The position numbers and the translations under genes were made by a program. This document shows positions 25,370 to 34,290 of a stretch of DNA of 64,000 nucleotides, piece after piece (the stretch's first letter is position 1; every line of letters begins with the position of its first letter). The notes under the pieces are model-generated. The model had not been told where the DNA came from, made no database searches, and worked only from the letters and a program-made list of their open reading frames with translations. Source of the DNA: Candidatus Fermentibacterota bacterium (GTDB lineage Bacteria; Fermentibacterota; Fermentibacteria; Fermentibacterales; Fermentibacteraceae); contig PDSZ01000041.1 in the NCBI GenBank assembly GCA_002748705.1, positions 62,001 through 126,000 of the forward strand, given 5' to 3'.

Positions 25370-26317
25370 ATGAAAACTTTTTATGTGAGTATGATTCTAA
25401 TATTTACAGACTCTGCTTCTTCAGCTGACAGAGTGGTAACTATTGGAGAGTTCAGTGCCACAGTTTGAGACTCCTGTGTAATAGCCGCAGACGCGGTTCA
25501 TTCTTTCATTTAATCCTATGTCGATAGAGGGCAAATTGCTCCAATGGCTCTGTTCTGTAACGAGCCTGCAAGTTGGTAATACATGGATATGATAAGCGAC
25601 TTCTACGGAACAGGTTATATACCATATTTCTTCTGCGATAGAATATTTGAGCAAACAGAATAGAATAACACTGAATGTAAAACAGCAGTTGACATCAGAC
25701 TAGCTCTACCGGCAATTCTTGACATTCAGGTTTTAATAACCGATGACTCTGCATCGGGACAGGTACACTATGATATCATCGCAGAAAAAAACCTTCAGTA
25801 CATGGGCCAGGTTCGTTTCTTTCGGCACTTTTTGAAAACGATATCTACTACACAGATGAATGGATTGTATTCAGCGGTTTAACAGTTAACTGGATACTCA
25901 GACTATCTCCTGTTGAATCAGACAGGGTTGAACTTCAGTTCACCAGACCATATCCATCGACAATCTCCATAATAGGGGCATGAAAACATTGGAATAATCA
26001 CTTATGTAATTGACTACTCGGCTAAAGAGGTATTCAATACCGGCTGCTGCAACACACCGGTCAAAGCAATGGGCATTCAGGAGGCTTCGAAAACCCTGTC
26101 TCTCAAAGTTGGCACTAATCCTTCTTTCGGCAATTTCGCACCATTCTTCACTATTCTCTCAGGCATGATCTCTACTTTTGACATAATTGATGTAACCTGC
26201 AGAGAAATCACCTCCGGTGCGGCGAACAGCCACTTGTAAGAAACCGGTCTGTATATCGCAAGGCTTTCAACTGCTTCAGAAGAAATGCTTACAGAAACAG
26301 TCGCTGTTATCATATAG
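25370..26317 (+). pseudogene. Decayed paralogue of the CPPC thioredoxin-like secreted protein that follows
   Basis: Begins MKTFYVSMILIFTDSASSADRVV, clearly parallel to the signal peptide and first strand of the intact gene at 26435 (MKKCIFVFMVLMIPASLFAADRVV). The frame then meets several stops (first at codon 33), and near 25855 the similarity moves to another frame. The C-terminal part still resembles a type IX sorting tail: LSLKVGTNPSFGNF, FDIIDVTCREITSGA, ETGLYIARLST, TETVAVII, then TAG. The CxxC redox motif has been lost (VxDSCV). Multiple stops and shifts rule out a single sequencing error. It is a tandem duplicate left to decay. Confidence 0.8.
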
Positions 26318-26434
26318 CTTAAGACTATGTGCAAATTCGGCCATATACTTCTGCATACCCTTTTCCATATCTGAATAATCTGTTATCTTATTTTTACGAG
26401 GATACAATGGCGCATTACAGAAAGGAAGTTTTCC

Positions 26435-27451
26435 ATGAAAAAATGCATTTTCGTATTCATGGTTCTGATGATACCGGCCTCATTATTTGCCGCAGACAGA
26501 GTGGTACTCTTTGAAGATTTCACAAACTGCGGCTGTCCGCCGTGCTGGAGTGCTGAACCTCAGGTTAACGCCTTTGTGAACGCTAACCTTCCCAACGGCA
26601 ATCTGGCTGTAATCAGAACCCATGTTAACTGGCCTACAGCCAATGATCCCATCTATGTTGCCAACCCCACTGAGCAGGCAGTACGAAAGGCTCAGTACGG
26701 TGTCTCCGGCGTCCCTTATTTCAAGATGGATGGTATAGTAAACTGTAGTGCATCATCACTTCAATCCAGCTTCGACTCCAGAGTCTCAGTGCCGGCTATC
26801 ATTGATATTGAGGTTGCAAGAAATGGCGACAACACCTCAGGTACAATGAGCATAATGGTTGTTGCAGAGGAAGACCCTCAGTGGACAGTACCAATGATGC
26901 TGTGGCCTATTCTGGTTGAAGACAACATTCCAGGTGTGGGGTACTGGTCAGGCTCTGTCTTCGAGCAGGCATTCAGAGACAACATTCTTGGGCCCTATGG
27001 AGAAGAAATCAACTTCAGCGGCCCATTCCCAGACACTCTGTACTTTGACGCAGATTACGAAATTGATTCCTCATGGGACCCGGAAGAACTCTACCTCGCA
27101 ACCTTCGTTCAGTGCCACTATCAGCAATCACAGCATGAAGTTGAGAATGCTCACTGGGCAAAGTTCACGGAACTGCAGACAGGCATTGAGGATGGTCAGT
27201 GGAACGGGTGGACAGAACCGGTGCTGTCTGTGGGGCCAAATCCTTCAGCAGGAACATTCAGCATTACCGCCAGCGTTCCTGCAGGAACACAGGGAACAGT
27301 GCAGGTCTTTGATATTTCCGGAAGAACTGTAGCGTCAGGTAACGCAGGCGACCTTAACAGTGTTACTGTAAACGAAGCCGGAGTCTATATGGTAAGGCTT
27401 ACTGACAGCAATGGCATATCAGTAACCAAATCTGTAGCTGTTGTAAGATAG
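26435..27451 (+). CDS. Secreted thioredoxin-like (Omp28-related) protein with type IX sorting tail
   Basis: Signal peptide MKKCIFVFMVLMIPASLFAA, then DRVVLFEDFTNCGCPPCWSA with a CPPC redox motif at the position expected in thioredoxin-fold proteins, and GVSGVPYFKMDG resembling the cis-Pro loop. The middle is beta-rich and unassigned. The last 75 residues (VLSVGPNPSAGTFSITASVP, VQVFDISGRTVASG, NEAGVYMVRLTDSNGI, TKSVAVV) form a textbook Por/type A C-terminal domain that would direct export by the type IX system. AAGGAAG precedes the ATG by 6 nt. A terminator hairpin follows. A role in extracellular disulfide chemistry is plausible but not shown. Confidence 0.8.
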   Translation: MKKCIFVFMVLMIPASLFAADRVVLFEDFTNCGCPPCWSAEPQVNAFVNANLPNGNLAVIRTHVNWPTANDPIYVANPTEQAVRKAQYGVSGVPYFKMDGIVNCSASSLQSSFDSRVSVPAIIDIEVARNGDNTSGTMSIMVVAEEDPQWTVPMMLWPILVEDNIPGVGYWSGSVFEQAFRDNILGPYGEEINFSGPFPDTLYFDADYEIDSSWDPEELYLATFVQCHYQQSQHEVENAHWAKFTELQTGIEDGQWNGWTEPVLSVGPNPSAGTFSITASVPAGTQGTVQVFDISGRTVASGNAGDLNSVTVNEAGVYMVRLTDSNGISVTKSVAVVR

Positions 27452-27466
27452 CTGTCTTTTGCGCCA

Positions 27467-27497
27467 GGGGCATGGCACTGCCGTGCCCCTTCTTATT
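27467..27497 (+). terminator. Rho-independent terminator
   Basis: GGGGCATGGC (27467-27476) pairs with GCCGTGCCCC (27480-27489) around a 3-base loop, followed by TTCTTATTT. It lies 16 nt past the stop of the thioredoxin-like gene and overlaps the last bases of the convergent maf gene. Confidence 0.8.
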
Positions 27498-28077
27498 TAA
27501 GGCTGTTTCTGAATCTGCTGAGAAGCTGAGCTACTGGAAGTCCCATTACATTAAAGTAAGAGCCATCCACCCTGTCTACCAGAAGAGAGCCCAGCCCCTG
27601 AATTCCATAAGCCCCGGCCTTGTCCATAGGCTCTCCTGAGTCCACATAGGCTTCAATTTCATCCCTGTGGAGTTCTCTGAACCTAACCCTTGTTGCCTCA
27701 TGAAAACTGAACGATATGCCTCTGCTCTTCCAGACCAGGGCTACTCCGCCGAATACATCATGCCAATTGCCGGAGAGAGAAGTAACCATTTTCACTGCTT
27801 CGTCTCTGTCTGAAGGTTTGCCCATAAGAAGACCATTCTGATAAACCATTGTATCCGCTCCAAGGACCGGATGATCTGGAAATGCAGTTGAAACATCGGC
27901 GGCCTTCTTTGCTGCCCAGTGAACCACCACTCCTTCAGGGGGGCCTTCCATGAAGGATTCCTTCACTTCTGACGGGTGAATAATGTGAGGAACCCCTGCC
28001 ATTGTGAGTATCTCTGTGCGCCTTGGAGACCTGCTTGCAAGAACAAGCTCTTTCTGAACCGGATACCAGTAACTCAT
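27493..28077 (-). CDS. maf: Maf-like nucleoside triphosphate pyrophosphatase
   Basis: House-cleaning enzyme that hydrolyses non-canonical or excess nucleotides (dTTP/UTP-type in the YhdE group). Signatures: LVLASRSPRRTEILTMAGV at the N-terminus, PVLGADTMVYQNGLLMGKP with the catalytic Asp, and KAGAYGIQGLGSLLVDRVDG followed by YFNVMGLPV. 194 residues, normal length. ATG overlaps the dtd stop (ATGA). Confidence 0.93.
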   Translation of the reverse strand: MSYWYPVQKELVLASRSPRRTEILTMAGVPHIIHPSEVKESFMEGPPEGVVVHWAAKKAADVSTAFPDHPVLGADTMVYQNGLLMGKPSDRDEAVKMVTSLSGNWHDVFGGVALVWKSRGISFSFHEATRVRFRELHRDEIEAYVDSGEPMDKAGAYGIQGLGSLLVDRVDGSYFNVMGLPVAQLLSRFRNSLK

Positions 28078-28529
28078 TCAGACCTTTCAGATGGTGAATC
28101 AATCATGATTGTCACAGGACCGTCGTTCACAAGTGATACGCTCATCATGGCACCGAAAACCCCCTCACCTGTCTCTACACCTCTGTCCTTTACTTTCTGA
28201 ATAAAGAGTCTGTAGAGAATCTCAGCTGTTTCCGGAGATGCTGCTTTTACAAAACTGGGTCTCTTTCCCTTTCTGGTATCTGCATGGAGGGTGAACTGGC
28301 TTATAATCAGCATTCCGCCACCTGTATCCAAAAGGGATTTATTCATTTTTCCGTTTTCATCAGTGAATATTCTCAGGCCGGTTATTTTTTCTGTCATCCA
28401 GTCAAGGTCTGAAGGGGTATCGCTTTCCCTGAAACCTGCAAGCACAAGAAGACCGGAGCCTATGGAGCCTGTAACTTCGCCGCTGACACTCACTGATGCC
28501 TGCGAGACTCTCTGAACAAGAGCCTTCAA
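28074..28529 (-). CDS. dtd: D-aminoacyl-tRNA deacylase
   Basis: Removes D-amino acids (and glycine) mischarged on tRNA. 151 residues, with MKALVQRVSQASVSVSGEVT, GLLVLAGFRESDTPSDLDWM, LISQFTLHADTRKGKRPSF containing the SQFTL active-site strand, and GVFGAMMSVSLVNDGPVTIM containing the conserved NxGPVT-type motif. It overlaps both neighbours by 4 nt. Confidence 0.94.
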   Translation of the reverse strand: MKALVQRVSQASVSVSGEVTGSIGSGLLVLAGFRESDTPSDLDWMTEKITGLRIFTDENGKMNKSLLDTGGGMLIISQFTLHADTRKGKRPSFVKAASPETAEILYRLFIQKVKDRGVETGEGVFGAMMSVSLVNDGPVTIMIDSPSERSE

Positions 28530-28975
28530 CTTCTCTGCTCTCTTAATGCCGACGGAATACCCGGAAAGAGAGAGACAATAATTCCTGCAACAGATCCCAG
28601 CCCTAGAGCGAAGCCGGTCATCTGCCCTACTCTGCTGTATACAGGTAGTTTACCAGTTAATCTTGCTGTACAGGCAGCTGCAAGTATCACTGTACCTGCC
28701 CATCTGAACCAGATAAGCTCGCTGAAGACTGTAAGTCTTAGAAGAAAAGCATCAAGGACACTTACCAGAAGCACTGCATAGAGGGTGATTCTGGAAGAAT
28801 CTGCAGCCGTTCCTCCATCAAGAACTGACCATACAAGATAAATAATAACAGTTACAAGAGTTATCTGAAAGTCAGCATCTTCAAAGGGGAGAATAGAGAG
28901 ATTTATTATACCTGCAAAGTGGAGAACAGCTACCACCGCCAGAGGCAGTATCAGTCTGAGCAGCTTGTCCTTCAC
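28526..28975 (-). CDS. Small integral membrane protein of unknown function
   Basis: 149 residues with about five hydrophobic segments (for example LILPLAVVAVLHFAGIINLS, ITLVTVIIYLVWSVL, LYAVLLVSVLDAFLLRLTVF, WAGTVILAAACTARLT, TGFALGLGSVAGIIVSLFPG). No family recognised. GTG start overlaps the stop of the upstream protease gene (GTGA), and its own stop overlaps dtd, so it is translated with them. The C-terminus is charged and probably cytoplasmic. Confidence 0.75.
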   Translation of the reverse strand: MKDKLLRLILPLAVVAVLHFAGIINLSILPFEDADFQITLVTVIIYLVWSVLDGGTAADSSRITLYAVLLVSVLDAFLLRLTVFSELIWFRWAGTVILAAACTARLTGKLPVYSRVGQMTGFALGLGSVAGIIVSLFPGIPSALREQRS

Positions 28976-30843
28976 AGGTTTTCCTCCGCACCTCTGATAA
29001 GGGCAAGATTGAGCAATTCAACAGAATCGCCTGTTCTGAGCAGAGCGATGTACTGCCCGGAGGCCATTGTATCTCCTGAAGAACTTGTTCCATTCCAGTA
29101 AAATGCTTCACCTGCCACAGGAGCCCGGTAACAACCTGCCGGAAGTGAAGGCCGCTCTTCTGTGAATACCTTATCTCCGGTAACAGTAAAGATTGTAAGT
29201 GTAACATCAGCAGACTCCTGAACCACATCAAACCCTATGTAGAACTCCCAGGAAGAAGGATTGGGATAAACTGAGGGAGGCTGTGAACTGTTCACAGGAT
29301 CAGCAAAAATGAATATCTCTGAGCCATTCTCATCCAGGGTTCCTGATACAGGAACAGCTTCTCCCCAACCACTGGATACAGCGGTGAAATTGCCCAGCTC
29401 TCCAGGCTCCACGGCAAAACATCCCTGGCTATTGGTGGTTACAGAAACCGAAGTACCTGATTCCATGGTAACAACAACAGTTATGTTCTCCAAAGGTTCT
29501 CCTGTATCGCTTCTTCTTACCCTTCCGGCAACAGACCTGTGCAGAACGGCACTCCAGGCGTTTATTACTCCGTTGCCGTATTCGTTATCAGGCGAATCAC
29601 TTCTGTCAGCGGTTTCTCTGAGGGCGTCGTAAACTCTCATCATGGACCATTCAGGGTGAGCGGAAGCAACGCAGGCTGCCGCTGAAGCAGTAAGAGGAGA
29701 GGCAAAGCTGGTACCGTTAACAGTTGAATAGCCTGTTCCAGGCCAGGAGACTGCAACAGTCATCTGCCCTCTGGAACAGCCATCCGGTTTGATTCTTCCG
29801 TCGGCTGTGGGGCCTCTGCTGGAAAAATCTGCGATGAGACCGGAACCGTCAACTGCCCCTGAAGAAAACACCGAATCTCCATCTGAGGGAGCTATCAGTG
29901 TGGTGTCGCCGGGGCCTTCGTTGCCTGCTGCATTGTAAACCATGAGACCTTTTGAGGCAGCAAGATCTGCTGCGACAGTAGTAACAGCGGTGTTCCCGTC
30001 CATTTGCCAGGGCTCATACCAGTCAATGTAGCCCAGAGAACTGTTCAGAAGCTGAACTCCCTGAGAATCAAGCCACTCAAGTCCTGCAACCCAGTAATCC
30101 TCCTCAACCTGAGACTCGTCACCGATATCCTCTGTTTTTCCCAGAACGAAAGAAGCGCCGAAAGCGCCGCCCACATAGAACCCTGAATCGTATCCTGCCA
30201 TGACAGAAAGAACCCTGGTTCCATGGGATGGCTGGTCAGGATCATCGCCCTCTTCCCAGGCAACCACACTGTCATCGTTGATGAAATCCCATTCAGCAAG
30301 AACATTCACAGACTGCAGTGCAGGATGATCCAACTCAAAGCCTGTGTCAAGAATCCCCACAGTAACCCCGCTACCTGTCCAGCCTCTCTGATGAAGATCA
30401 GTAATTCCTGTCTGCTCAAGCTGTGAAAGAGAAAGACCATATGAATCGGCAGCAGGCGTCTCCTCAGGTGGAGAGAAGGTTGAAGCGCATACAGGCCTTA
30501 CTTCAGAGACTATATCTGTTGAGAGAAGTTCCTGAACCTGGGCATCAGTAAGCTCAATTGTCACCGCATTAAGGTATCGGGACTGCACAACAGCTTCAGA
30601 ACCGGCTAAAGACTCTACGCGCTCAACATAAGGAGCCCATGGAAGAAGGTCATACTGGTCAGCAGCAAGACAGCGGGCCGATTCCCTTCTGGCCGCAGAA
30701 GGACCGAGAGCTATAAACTCTTCAGCCTCTTCCAGCCTGGCAGCCACATCAGAGCCCCGATCGGCAAAAAATACCCAGTACCTGCCAGTCTGCAAGGGCT
30801 GAACTCCTGCAAACAGCGAAACGATTAAAAGAAACAGAATCAG
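28972..30843 (-). CDS. Secreted subtilisin-like serine protease (S8) with type IX-like C-terminal tail; CTG start proposed
   Basis: Catalytic triad is intact: Asp in VGILDTGFELDH, His in SHGTRVLSVMAG, Ser in NGTSFASPLTAS, with oxyanion Asn in YNAAGNEGPG. A carboxypeptidase-regulatory-like beta domain follows (VAGRVRRSDTGEPLENITVV). The tail PPSVYPNPSSWEFYIGFDVV, with YWNGTSSSGDTMASGQYIAL later, is a FlgD-like/Por sorting module. The first standard start, TTG 30795, would remove the signal peptide; the frame continues upstream as ILFLLIVSLFAGVQPLQ, a clear hydrophobic export core, with no ATG/GTG/TTG before an in-frame TGA. CTG 30843 overlaps the preceding stop as CTGA, mirroring the ATGA junctions of this genome; ATT 30840 is the alternative. 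The family call is firm, the start is inference. Confidence 0.85.
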   Translation of the reverse strand: MILFLLIVSLFAGVQPLQTGRYWVFFADRGSDVAARLEEAEEFIALGPSAARRESARCLAADQYDLLPWAPYVERVESLAGSEAVVQSRYLNAVTIELTDAQVQELLSTDIVSEVRPVCASTFSPPEETPAADSYGLSLSQLEQTGITDLHQRGWTGSGVTVGILDTGFELDHPALQSVNVLAEWDFINDDSVVAWEEGDDPDQPSHGTRVLSVMAGYDSGFYVGGAFGASFVLGKTEDIGDESQVEEDYWVAGLEWLDSQGVQLLNSSLGYIDWYEPWQMDGNTAVTTVAADLAASKGLMVYNAAGNEGPGDTTLIAPSDGDSVFSSGAVDGSGLIADFSSRGPTADGRIKPDGCSRGQMTVAVSWPGTGYSTVNGTSFASPLTASAAACVASAHPEWSMMRVYDALRETADRSDSPDNEYGNGVINAWSAVLHRSVAGRVRRSDTGEPLENITVVVTMESGTSVSVTTNSQGCFAVEPGELGNFTAVSSGWGEAVPVSGTLDENGSEIFIFADPVNSSQPPSVYPNPSSWEFYIGFDVVQESADVTLTIFTVTGDKVFTEERPSLPAGCYRAPVAGEAFYWNGTSSSGDTMASGQYIALLRTGDSVELLNLALIRGAEENL

Positions 30844-31391
30844 ACCTCAGAGAGGTCGGTCCACTGCCATATCTGGTAATCGCCGTTTGGACCCGGCTTC
30901 ACCAGGAAAAGAGCCTGGCCCTGGGCCCTGACTCCTTTCTGGGTGCCGTCTTCGTAATAGTATACCTTCAGCTCAAATGAGCGCATCATCTGAACAGTTG
31001 CACCTGTGGTGTCACCATAGTAGGGCGATTCATTGGTACCTGTGAGAATCAGCTCAATGACATCTGCATTGTCACTCTGAAACATTCTCTGAGTGTAAAG
31101 TTCCTCCAGGTCTTTTCCCCAGGATTCATCGATTACGCCATCGCCATTGTAGTCACCCCAGTCCTGCTCCAGAAGAATAAACTCGAATTCATCATGAAGA
31201 CACTTCTGGTATTCGTCAAAATTCTTGGTTTCGTATGCCAGCTGAAAGTTGTAGATAACCTTCCAGGCACTGTCCACTGGAGAATAGAACCCCACAGAGG
31301 TTCCATTATTGGGATCAGGACTGAAAAGACATGCAGTACCCAAAAGACCGGCAAAAACCAGAGCTGCGACCAGTGTTCTTGATTTTTTCAC
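30840..31391 (-). CDS. Putative lipoprotein, paralogue of a neighbouring pseudogene
   Basis: 183 residues. The N-terminus MKKSRTLVAALVFAGLLGTA runs into a lipobox LLGTAC, so it is probably lipid-anchored after signal peptidase II cleavage. The rest (DSAWKVIYNFQLAYETKNFD, YQKCLHDEFEFIL, MRSFELKVYYYEDGTQKGVR, LFLVKPGPNGDYQIWQWTDL) has the layout of a SnoaL/NTF2-like cone fold, an inference from pattern. GTG start with GAGG 6 nt upstream. Its stop overlaps the proposed start of the protease gene, so the two are likely co-expressed. Confidence 0.75.
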   Translation of the reverse strand: MKKSRTLVAALVFAGLLGTACLFSPDPNNGTSVGFYSPVDSAWKVIYNFQLAYETKNFDEYQKCLHDEFEFILLEQDWGDYNGDGVIDESWGKDLEELYTQRMFQSDNADVIELILTGTNESPYYGDTTGATVQMMRSFELKVYYYEDGTQKGVRAQGQALFLVKPGPNGDYQIWQWTDLSEV

Positions 31392-31475
31392 TATTAACCT
31401 CTTCCAGATATTGTCAAAACCCTGTCATCATAAGATACAGGAATATAACATTTTTCCTTTGGAATCGTTCCATCC

Positions 31476-32000
31476 TCAGCAGGGATCATACATCAGGCAT
31501 ATTTCCCATTGCCGGATTCTGTACTGTCCATCGGTATCAGGCTTCACCAGAAGCTCCTCTCATTGCTCTGTGACCATTCTGCTCTCCTGTTTCATGGCTG
31601 AAAACCTTCAGGTCGAAAGAACGAAAAAGCATAATTGTTGAACCTGTTGAATCACCATACCAGGGAGATTCGCCTGTACCTGCCGATAGAAGCTCAATGA
31701 CTTCAGCTTTTTCACCGGCAAACATTCCGGAGCGGTAAAGTTTCTCTTTCACCCTGCCCCAGCTGCTGTATATCGCACTGTTCTTGACAGACTTGCTTTC
31801 AAAAAAGAACTCAGAATCACTGTGGAGGCAGTTCATGAACTCTTCCAGGTTCCCGAATTCATAAGCCAGCTGAAAATAGCGCGTCAGCCTCCATGTGCTG
31901 TCCATGTCAGAATAGAAATCAGGAGGTGTAGCAATAGAAGTACCTGTACTGCAGGCATTCATAAAGAATACTGCAAGCGGAGTTCCGATTTTTTATTCAT
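31476..32000 (-). pseudogene. Frameshifted paralogue of the adjacent lipoprotein gene
   Basis: Middle part (DSTWRLTRYFQLAYEFGNLE, FMNCLHSDSEFFFES, MLFRSFDLKVF) is clearly homologous to the intact gene at 30840. ATG 32000 with GGAG 6 nt upstream starts MNKKSELR but soon hits a stop; the lipobox region continues in another frame (FMNACSTGTS). Near 31550 the frame shifts again: the standard frame ends at GASGEA, whereas another frame continues ELLVKPDTDGQYRIRQWEIC, matching the paralogue's LFLVKPGPNGDYQIWQW. Two independent shifts argue for a true pseudogene. Confidence 0.75.
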
Positions 32001-32171
32001 TTCTCGACTCCCAGGTGAACAGACCAGACAAAAGGCTTCCTTCCGTACTTATTCAAATCACCTCACGCAGGTTCCACCATTGGTTCAGGAACCTGTTGAC
32101 TCAGAGGCAAAGCTGGAGAATAATAGCATCGAGAGGTTGTATGACAGAAAGTGCAGGAAGGAGGGTAGGTT

Positions 32172-33356
32172 CTGCACTCTGTATTTGCCATCTCAGTTCT
32201 TGCACTTACTGCTGTATCCACAGTGGATGAAGCCATTGATTTATATGAAATGGGGGATATTCCAGGTGCCATCGTTGCGCTGGAGCAGATGCTCTACGCC
32301 GAAAATCTTTCCTTTGACGAAGAAATAAGAGCCTGGGATCGTCTGGGCAGTTCCTACTTCGCTATGGGCAACAGAACAGCAGCAGCATCGGCATATGCAC
32401 AGATCCTCCGTATTGATGTGTACTACGACCTTAGCCCCAGGGCAAATCCCAGACTGCAGAGCCTTCTTGATGAAGTCCGTAACAACACAATGGCTTCTGC
32501 GATGGTAAGAAGTGAACCTGCAGGAGCATTTGTAACACTGGACGGGCAGCTTATGGGGGTGACCCCTATAATGCTTGACGGTCTCATTGGAGGCGAGAAC
32601 TACAACATAGATGTCTATCAGGTAGGATACGAAACAGAAAACTATCTGCTTACTGCCCAGCCAGGCGACAGTCATATGCTGCAGTTTGAGATGGCAGCTC
32701 TTCCTGACGCAGCAGGAGTTGCCGTCGCCGCAGCTGATACAACTGCAACTGGAAATCTTAATCCTGATGAACTTGTTACTTCACCTCTCGAAGAAGAAAC
32801 ACAACCTGCAAACACCAGTGATCTTATTGCCATGCTTTCAGGCTCAGGGGGTATTGATGTTACAGCCCTGAACAACGGAGGCGGTTTTGCATCTGCCCCT
32901 CAGGAGGGCATAGGTCTGGCAGGTTCCGCAGGAGGAGGTCACTCCGCCATTGAGGCCTCAGGTATTGCAGCCCAGGCTGACGCCCTTGGCAGAGAAGTTA
33001 TGGTATTCAGCGATACCTTCACAGAAGTAGCCAGCCCGGGAACACCAGGCAGAAACAGCTATTCATCCAGATCCGCAGAAGAAATCGCCGAGCTGGTGGC
33101 TGAGAAACGAAGCCAGGTGATGTATGTATACAACAAGCATCTCAGAACCGACCCTCTCCTCATGGGCCGTGTTGAGGTTGCCATGATAATACATCCCAGC
33201 GGCAGAGTCTCAGATGCTGAGATAGTCTCATCCAATATGTACAATCAGGCATTTGAGCTTGAGCTTATCAGGACAATTGAACAGTGGCGCTTTGGAAGTG
33301 TCAGTGAAAATGAAGGCCCCCTTCCCATTCAGCTTCCCTTTAGTTTCAGCCCCTGA
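32172..33356 (+). CDS. TPR/PEGA protein with TonB-like C-terminal domain; CTG start proposed
   Basis: Domains in order: hydrophobic export segment, TPR-like helices (about residues 20-90), PEGA domain (ASAMVRSEPAGAFVTLDGQL, MGVTPIMLDGLIGGENYNID), a low-complexity Gly/Ala linker (about 180-300), and a TonB/AgmX-type C-terminal domain (GRVEVAMIIHPSGRVSDAEI, ELELIRTIEQWRFG). The first standard start, GTG 32223, has no ribosome site. The frame extends upstream as HSVFAISVLALTAVST to CTG 32172, exactly 6 nt after AAGGAGGG, and an in-frame TAG lies two codons above. With CTG the product is 394 residues with a signal-like N-terminus. A role in energised envelope transport or motility complexes is family-based inference. 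Confidence 0.75.
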   Translation: MHSVFAISVLALTAVSTVDEAIDLYEMGDIPGAIVALEQMLYAENLSFDEEIRAWDRLGSSYFAMGNRTAAASAYAQILRIDVYYDLSPRANPRLQSLLDEVRNNTMASAMVRSEPAGAFVTLDGQLMGVTPIMLDGLIGGENYNIDVYQVGYETENYLLTAQPGDSHMLQFEMAALPDAAGVAVAAADTTATGNLNPDELVTSPLEEETQPANTSDLIAMLSGSGGIDVTALNNGGGFASAPQEGIGLAGSAGGGHSAIEASGIAAQADALGREVMVFSDTFTEVASPGTPGRNSYSSRSAEEIAELVAEKRSQVMYVYNKHLRTDPLLMGRVEVAMIIHPSGRVSDAEIVSSNMYNQAFELELIRTIEQWRFGSVSENEGPLPIQLPFSFSP

Positions 33357-33532
33357 TATTAGCGCCTCTTCATAAACCTCTGCTAACTCTTTCTCAGGCT
33401 TTTTATGCCTATGAACATACCTTTTGCATGACATGCTTCTGCGACACTCTTAAAAGTCTTGCGTGAATACACAGAAACTGAGCATACTCCCTGTAAGAAA
33501 AACCGTATTTTTAAAACCATTGAAAGGACAGG

Positions 33533-34123
33533 ATGAGCGAGAAAAAGGTATTGGACATACTTCAGGAGTGCGACGCCCTTCTTGAAGGTCATTTCAGATA
33601 CACTTCAGGGCGACACGGAAAGCTCTATTTCGAAAAAATCAAAGTGGCTGGAAGACCTGATCTGGTCATGGAACTTGGCAGAATGACCGCAGAGCAGATG
33701 AACGACATTGCCCAGTCGGTTGATGTTGTCTGCGCTCCTGCGTTTGGAGCAATCGTTTTTGGATTTGCCGCAGCTTTCGCCATGAACAAACCTTTTGCCT
33801 TCCTTCAGAGGGACCCTGAGGGAAAGATGGGCATCCGTTCAGGGTTCATGGACCTGGTAAAAGGGGCCAGGGTTCTTCTGGTCGAGGATGTGGTTACCAC
33901 CGGTGGAAGCGTAAGGGAATCCATTCAGGTTCTTGAAGAACTTGGAGCCCAGGTGGTAATGACAGGGCTTCTGGTTGACAGAACCGACGGCAGGCTGGAG
34001 CTGCCTGTTCCCTGGCGTGCCCTGCTCACCGTGAACGCCGAGAGCTGGGCTCCGGAGGACTGTCCCATGTGCAAAGAGGGGTTGGAGATAGTAAAGCCAG
34101 GTTCATCAGGCAAGAAGAACTGA
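33533..34123 (+). CDS. pyrE: Orotate phosphoribosyltransferase
   Basis: Joins orotate and PRPP to form OMP in pyrimidine synthesis. The PRPP-binding motif VLLVEDVVTTGGSVRESIQV is at about residues 110-130; GHFRYTSGRHGKLYFEKIKV is the usual N-terminal segment; CAPAFGAIVFGFAAAFAM follows. A C-terminal CPMC pair, seen in many OPRTs of this subgroup, is present. 196 residues. AAAGGA lies just before the ATG. The tandem structured repeats start 4 nt after the stop. Confidence 0.93.
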   Translation: MSEKKVLDILQECDALLEGHFRYTSGRHGKLYFEKIKVAGRPDLVMELGRMTAEQMNDIAQSVDVVCAPAFGAIVFGFAAAFAMNKPFAFLQRDPEGKMGIRSGFMDLVKGARVLLVEDVVTTGGSVRESIQVLEELGAQVVMTGLLVDRTDGRLELPVPWRALLTVNAESWAPEDCPMCKEGLEIVKPGSSGKKN

Positions 34124-34127
34124 TTAG

Positions 34128-34271
34128 TTCAAACGGCGAAGGTCCGCGCAGGTATTATCTGGTCAGGCCAGGCGCAGAAGAGGGCGCATAGCCGGAGGCT
34201 ATGTAACCGAATCTGCAACGACGCCTGAACGGATAAGAACCAGCGGAATGCGTCATTTGAGGCCTGGCTGA
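34128..34271. repeat. 144-bp structured non-coding element, copy 1
   Basis: Identical over all 144 bases to copy 2, with 19 unrelated bases between. The unit can fold: TCAG-CCAGGC (unit positions 36-46, one bulge) with GCCTGG-CTGA at its 3' end; GCAGA (47-51) with TCTGC (85-89); and a 7-bp hairpin CATAGCC-GGA-GGCTATG (60-76). CTGGT (32-36) can also pair with ACCAG (112-116). No coding frame of note. It could be a small RNA, a MITE/REP-like element, or a regulatory repeat; orientation is not established. Confidence 0.85.
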
Positions 34272-34290
34272 ATTTAGCGCTCTGCCAGGC

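Noticed and set aside
25421..25654. Minus-strand 77-codon frame in the decayed gene
   Set aside because: The opposite strand keeps recognisable homology to the intact paralogue; this frame is a by-product.
31405..31425. TTGACA upstream of the lipoprotein gene as a promoter
   Set aside because: The paired -10 would fall on the ribosome site and start codon of the gene, leaving no leader; probably coincidental.
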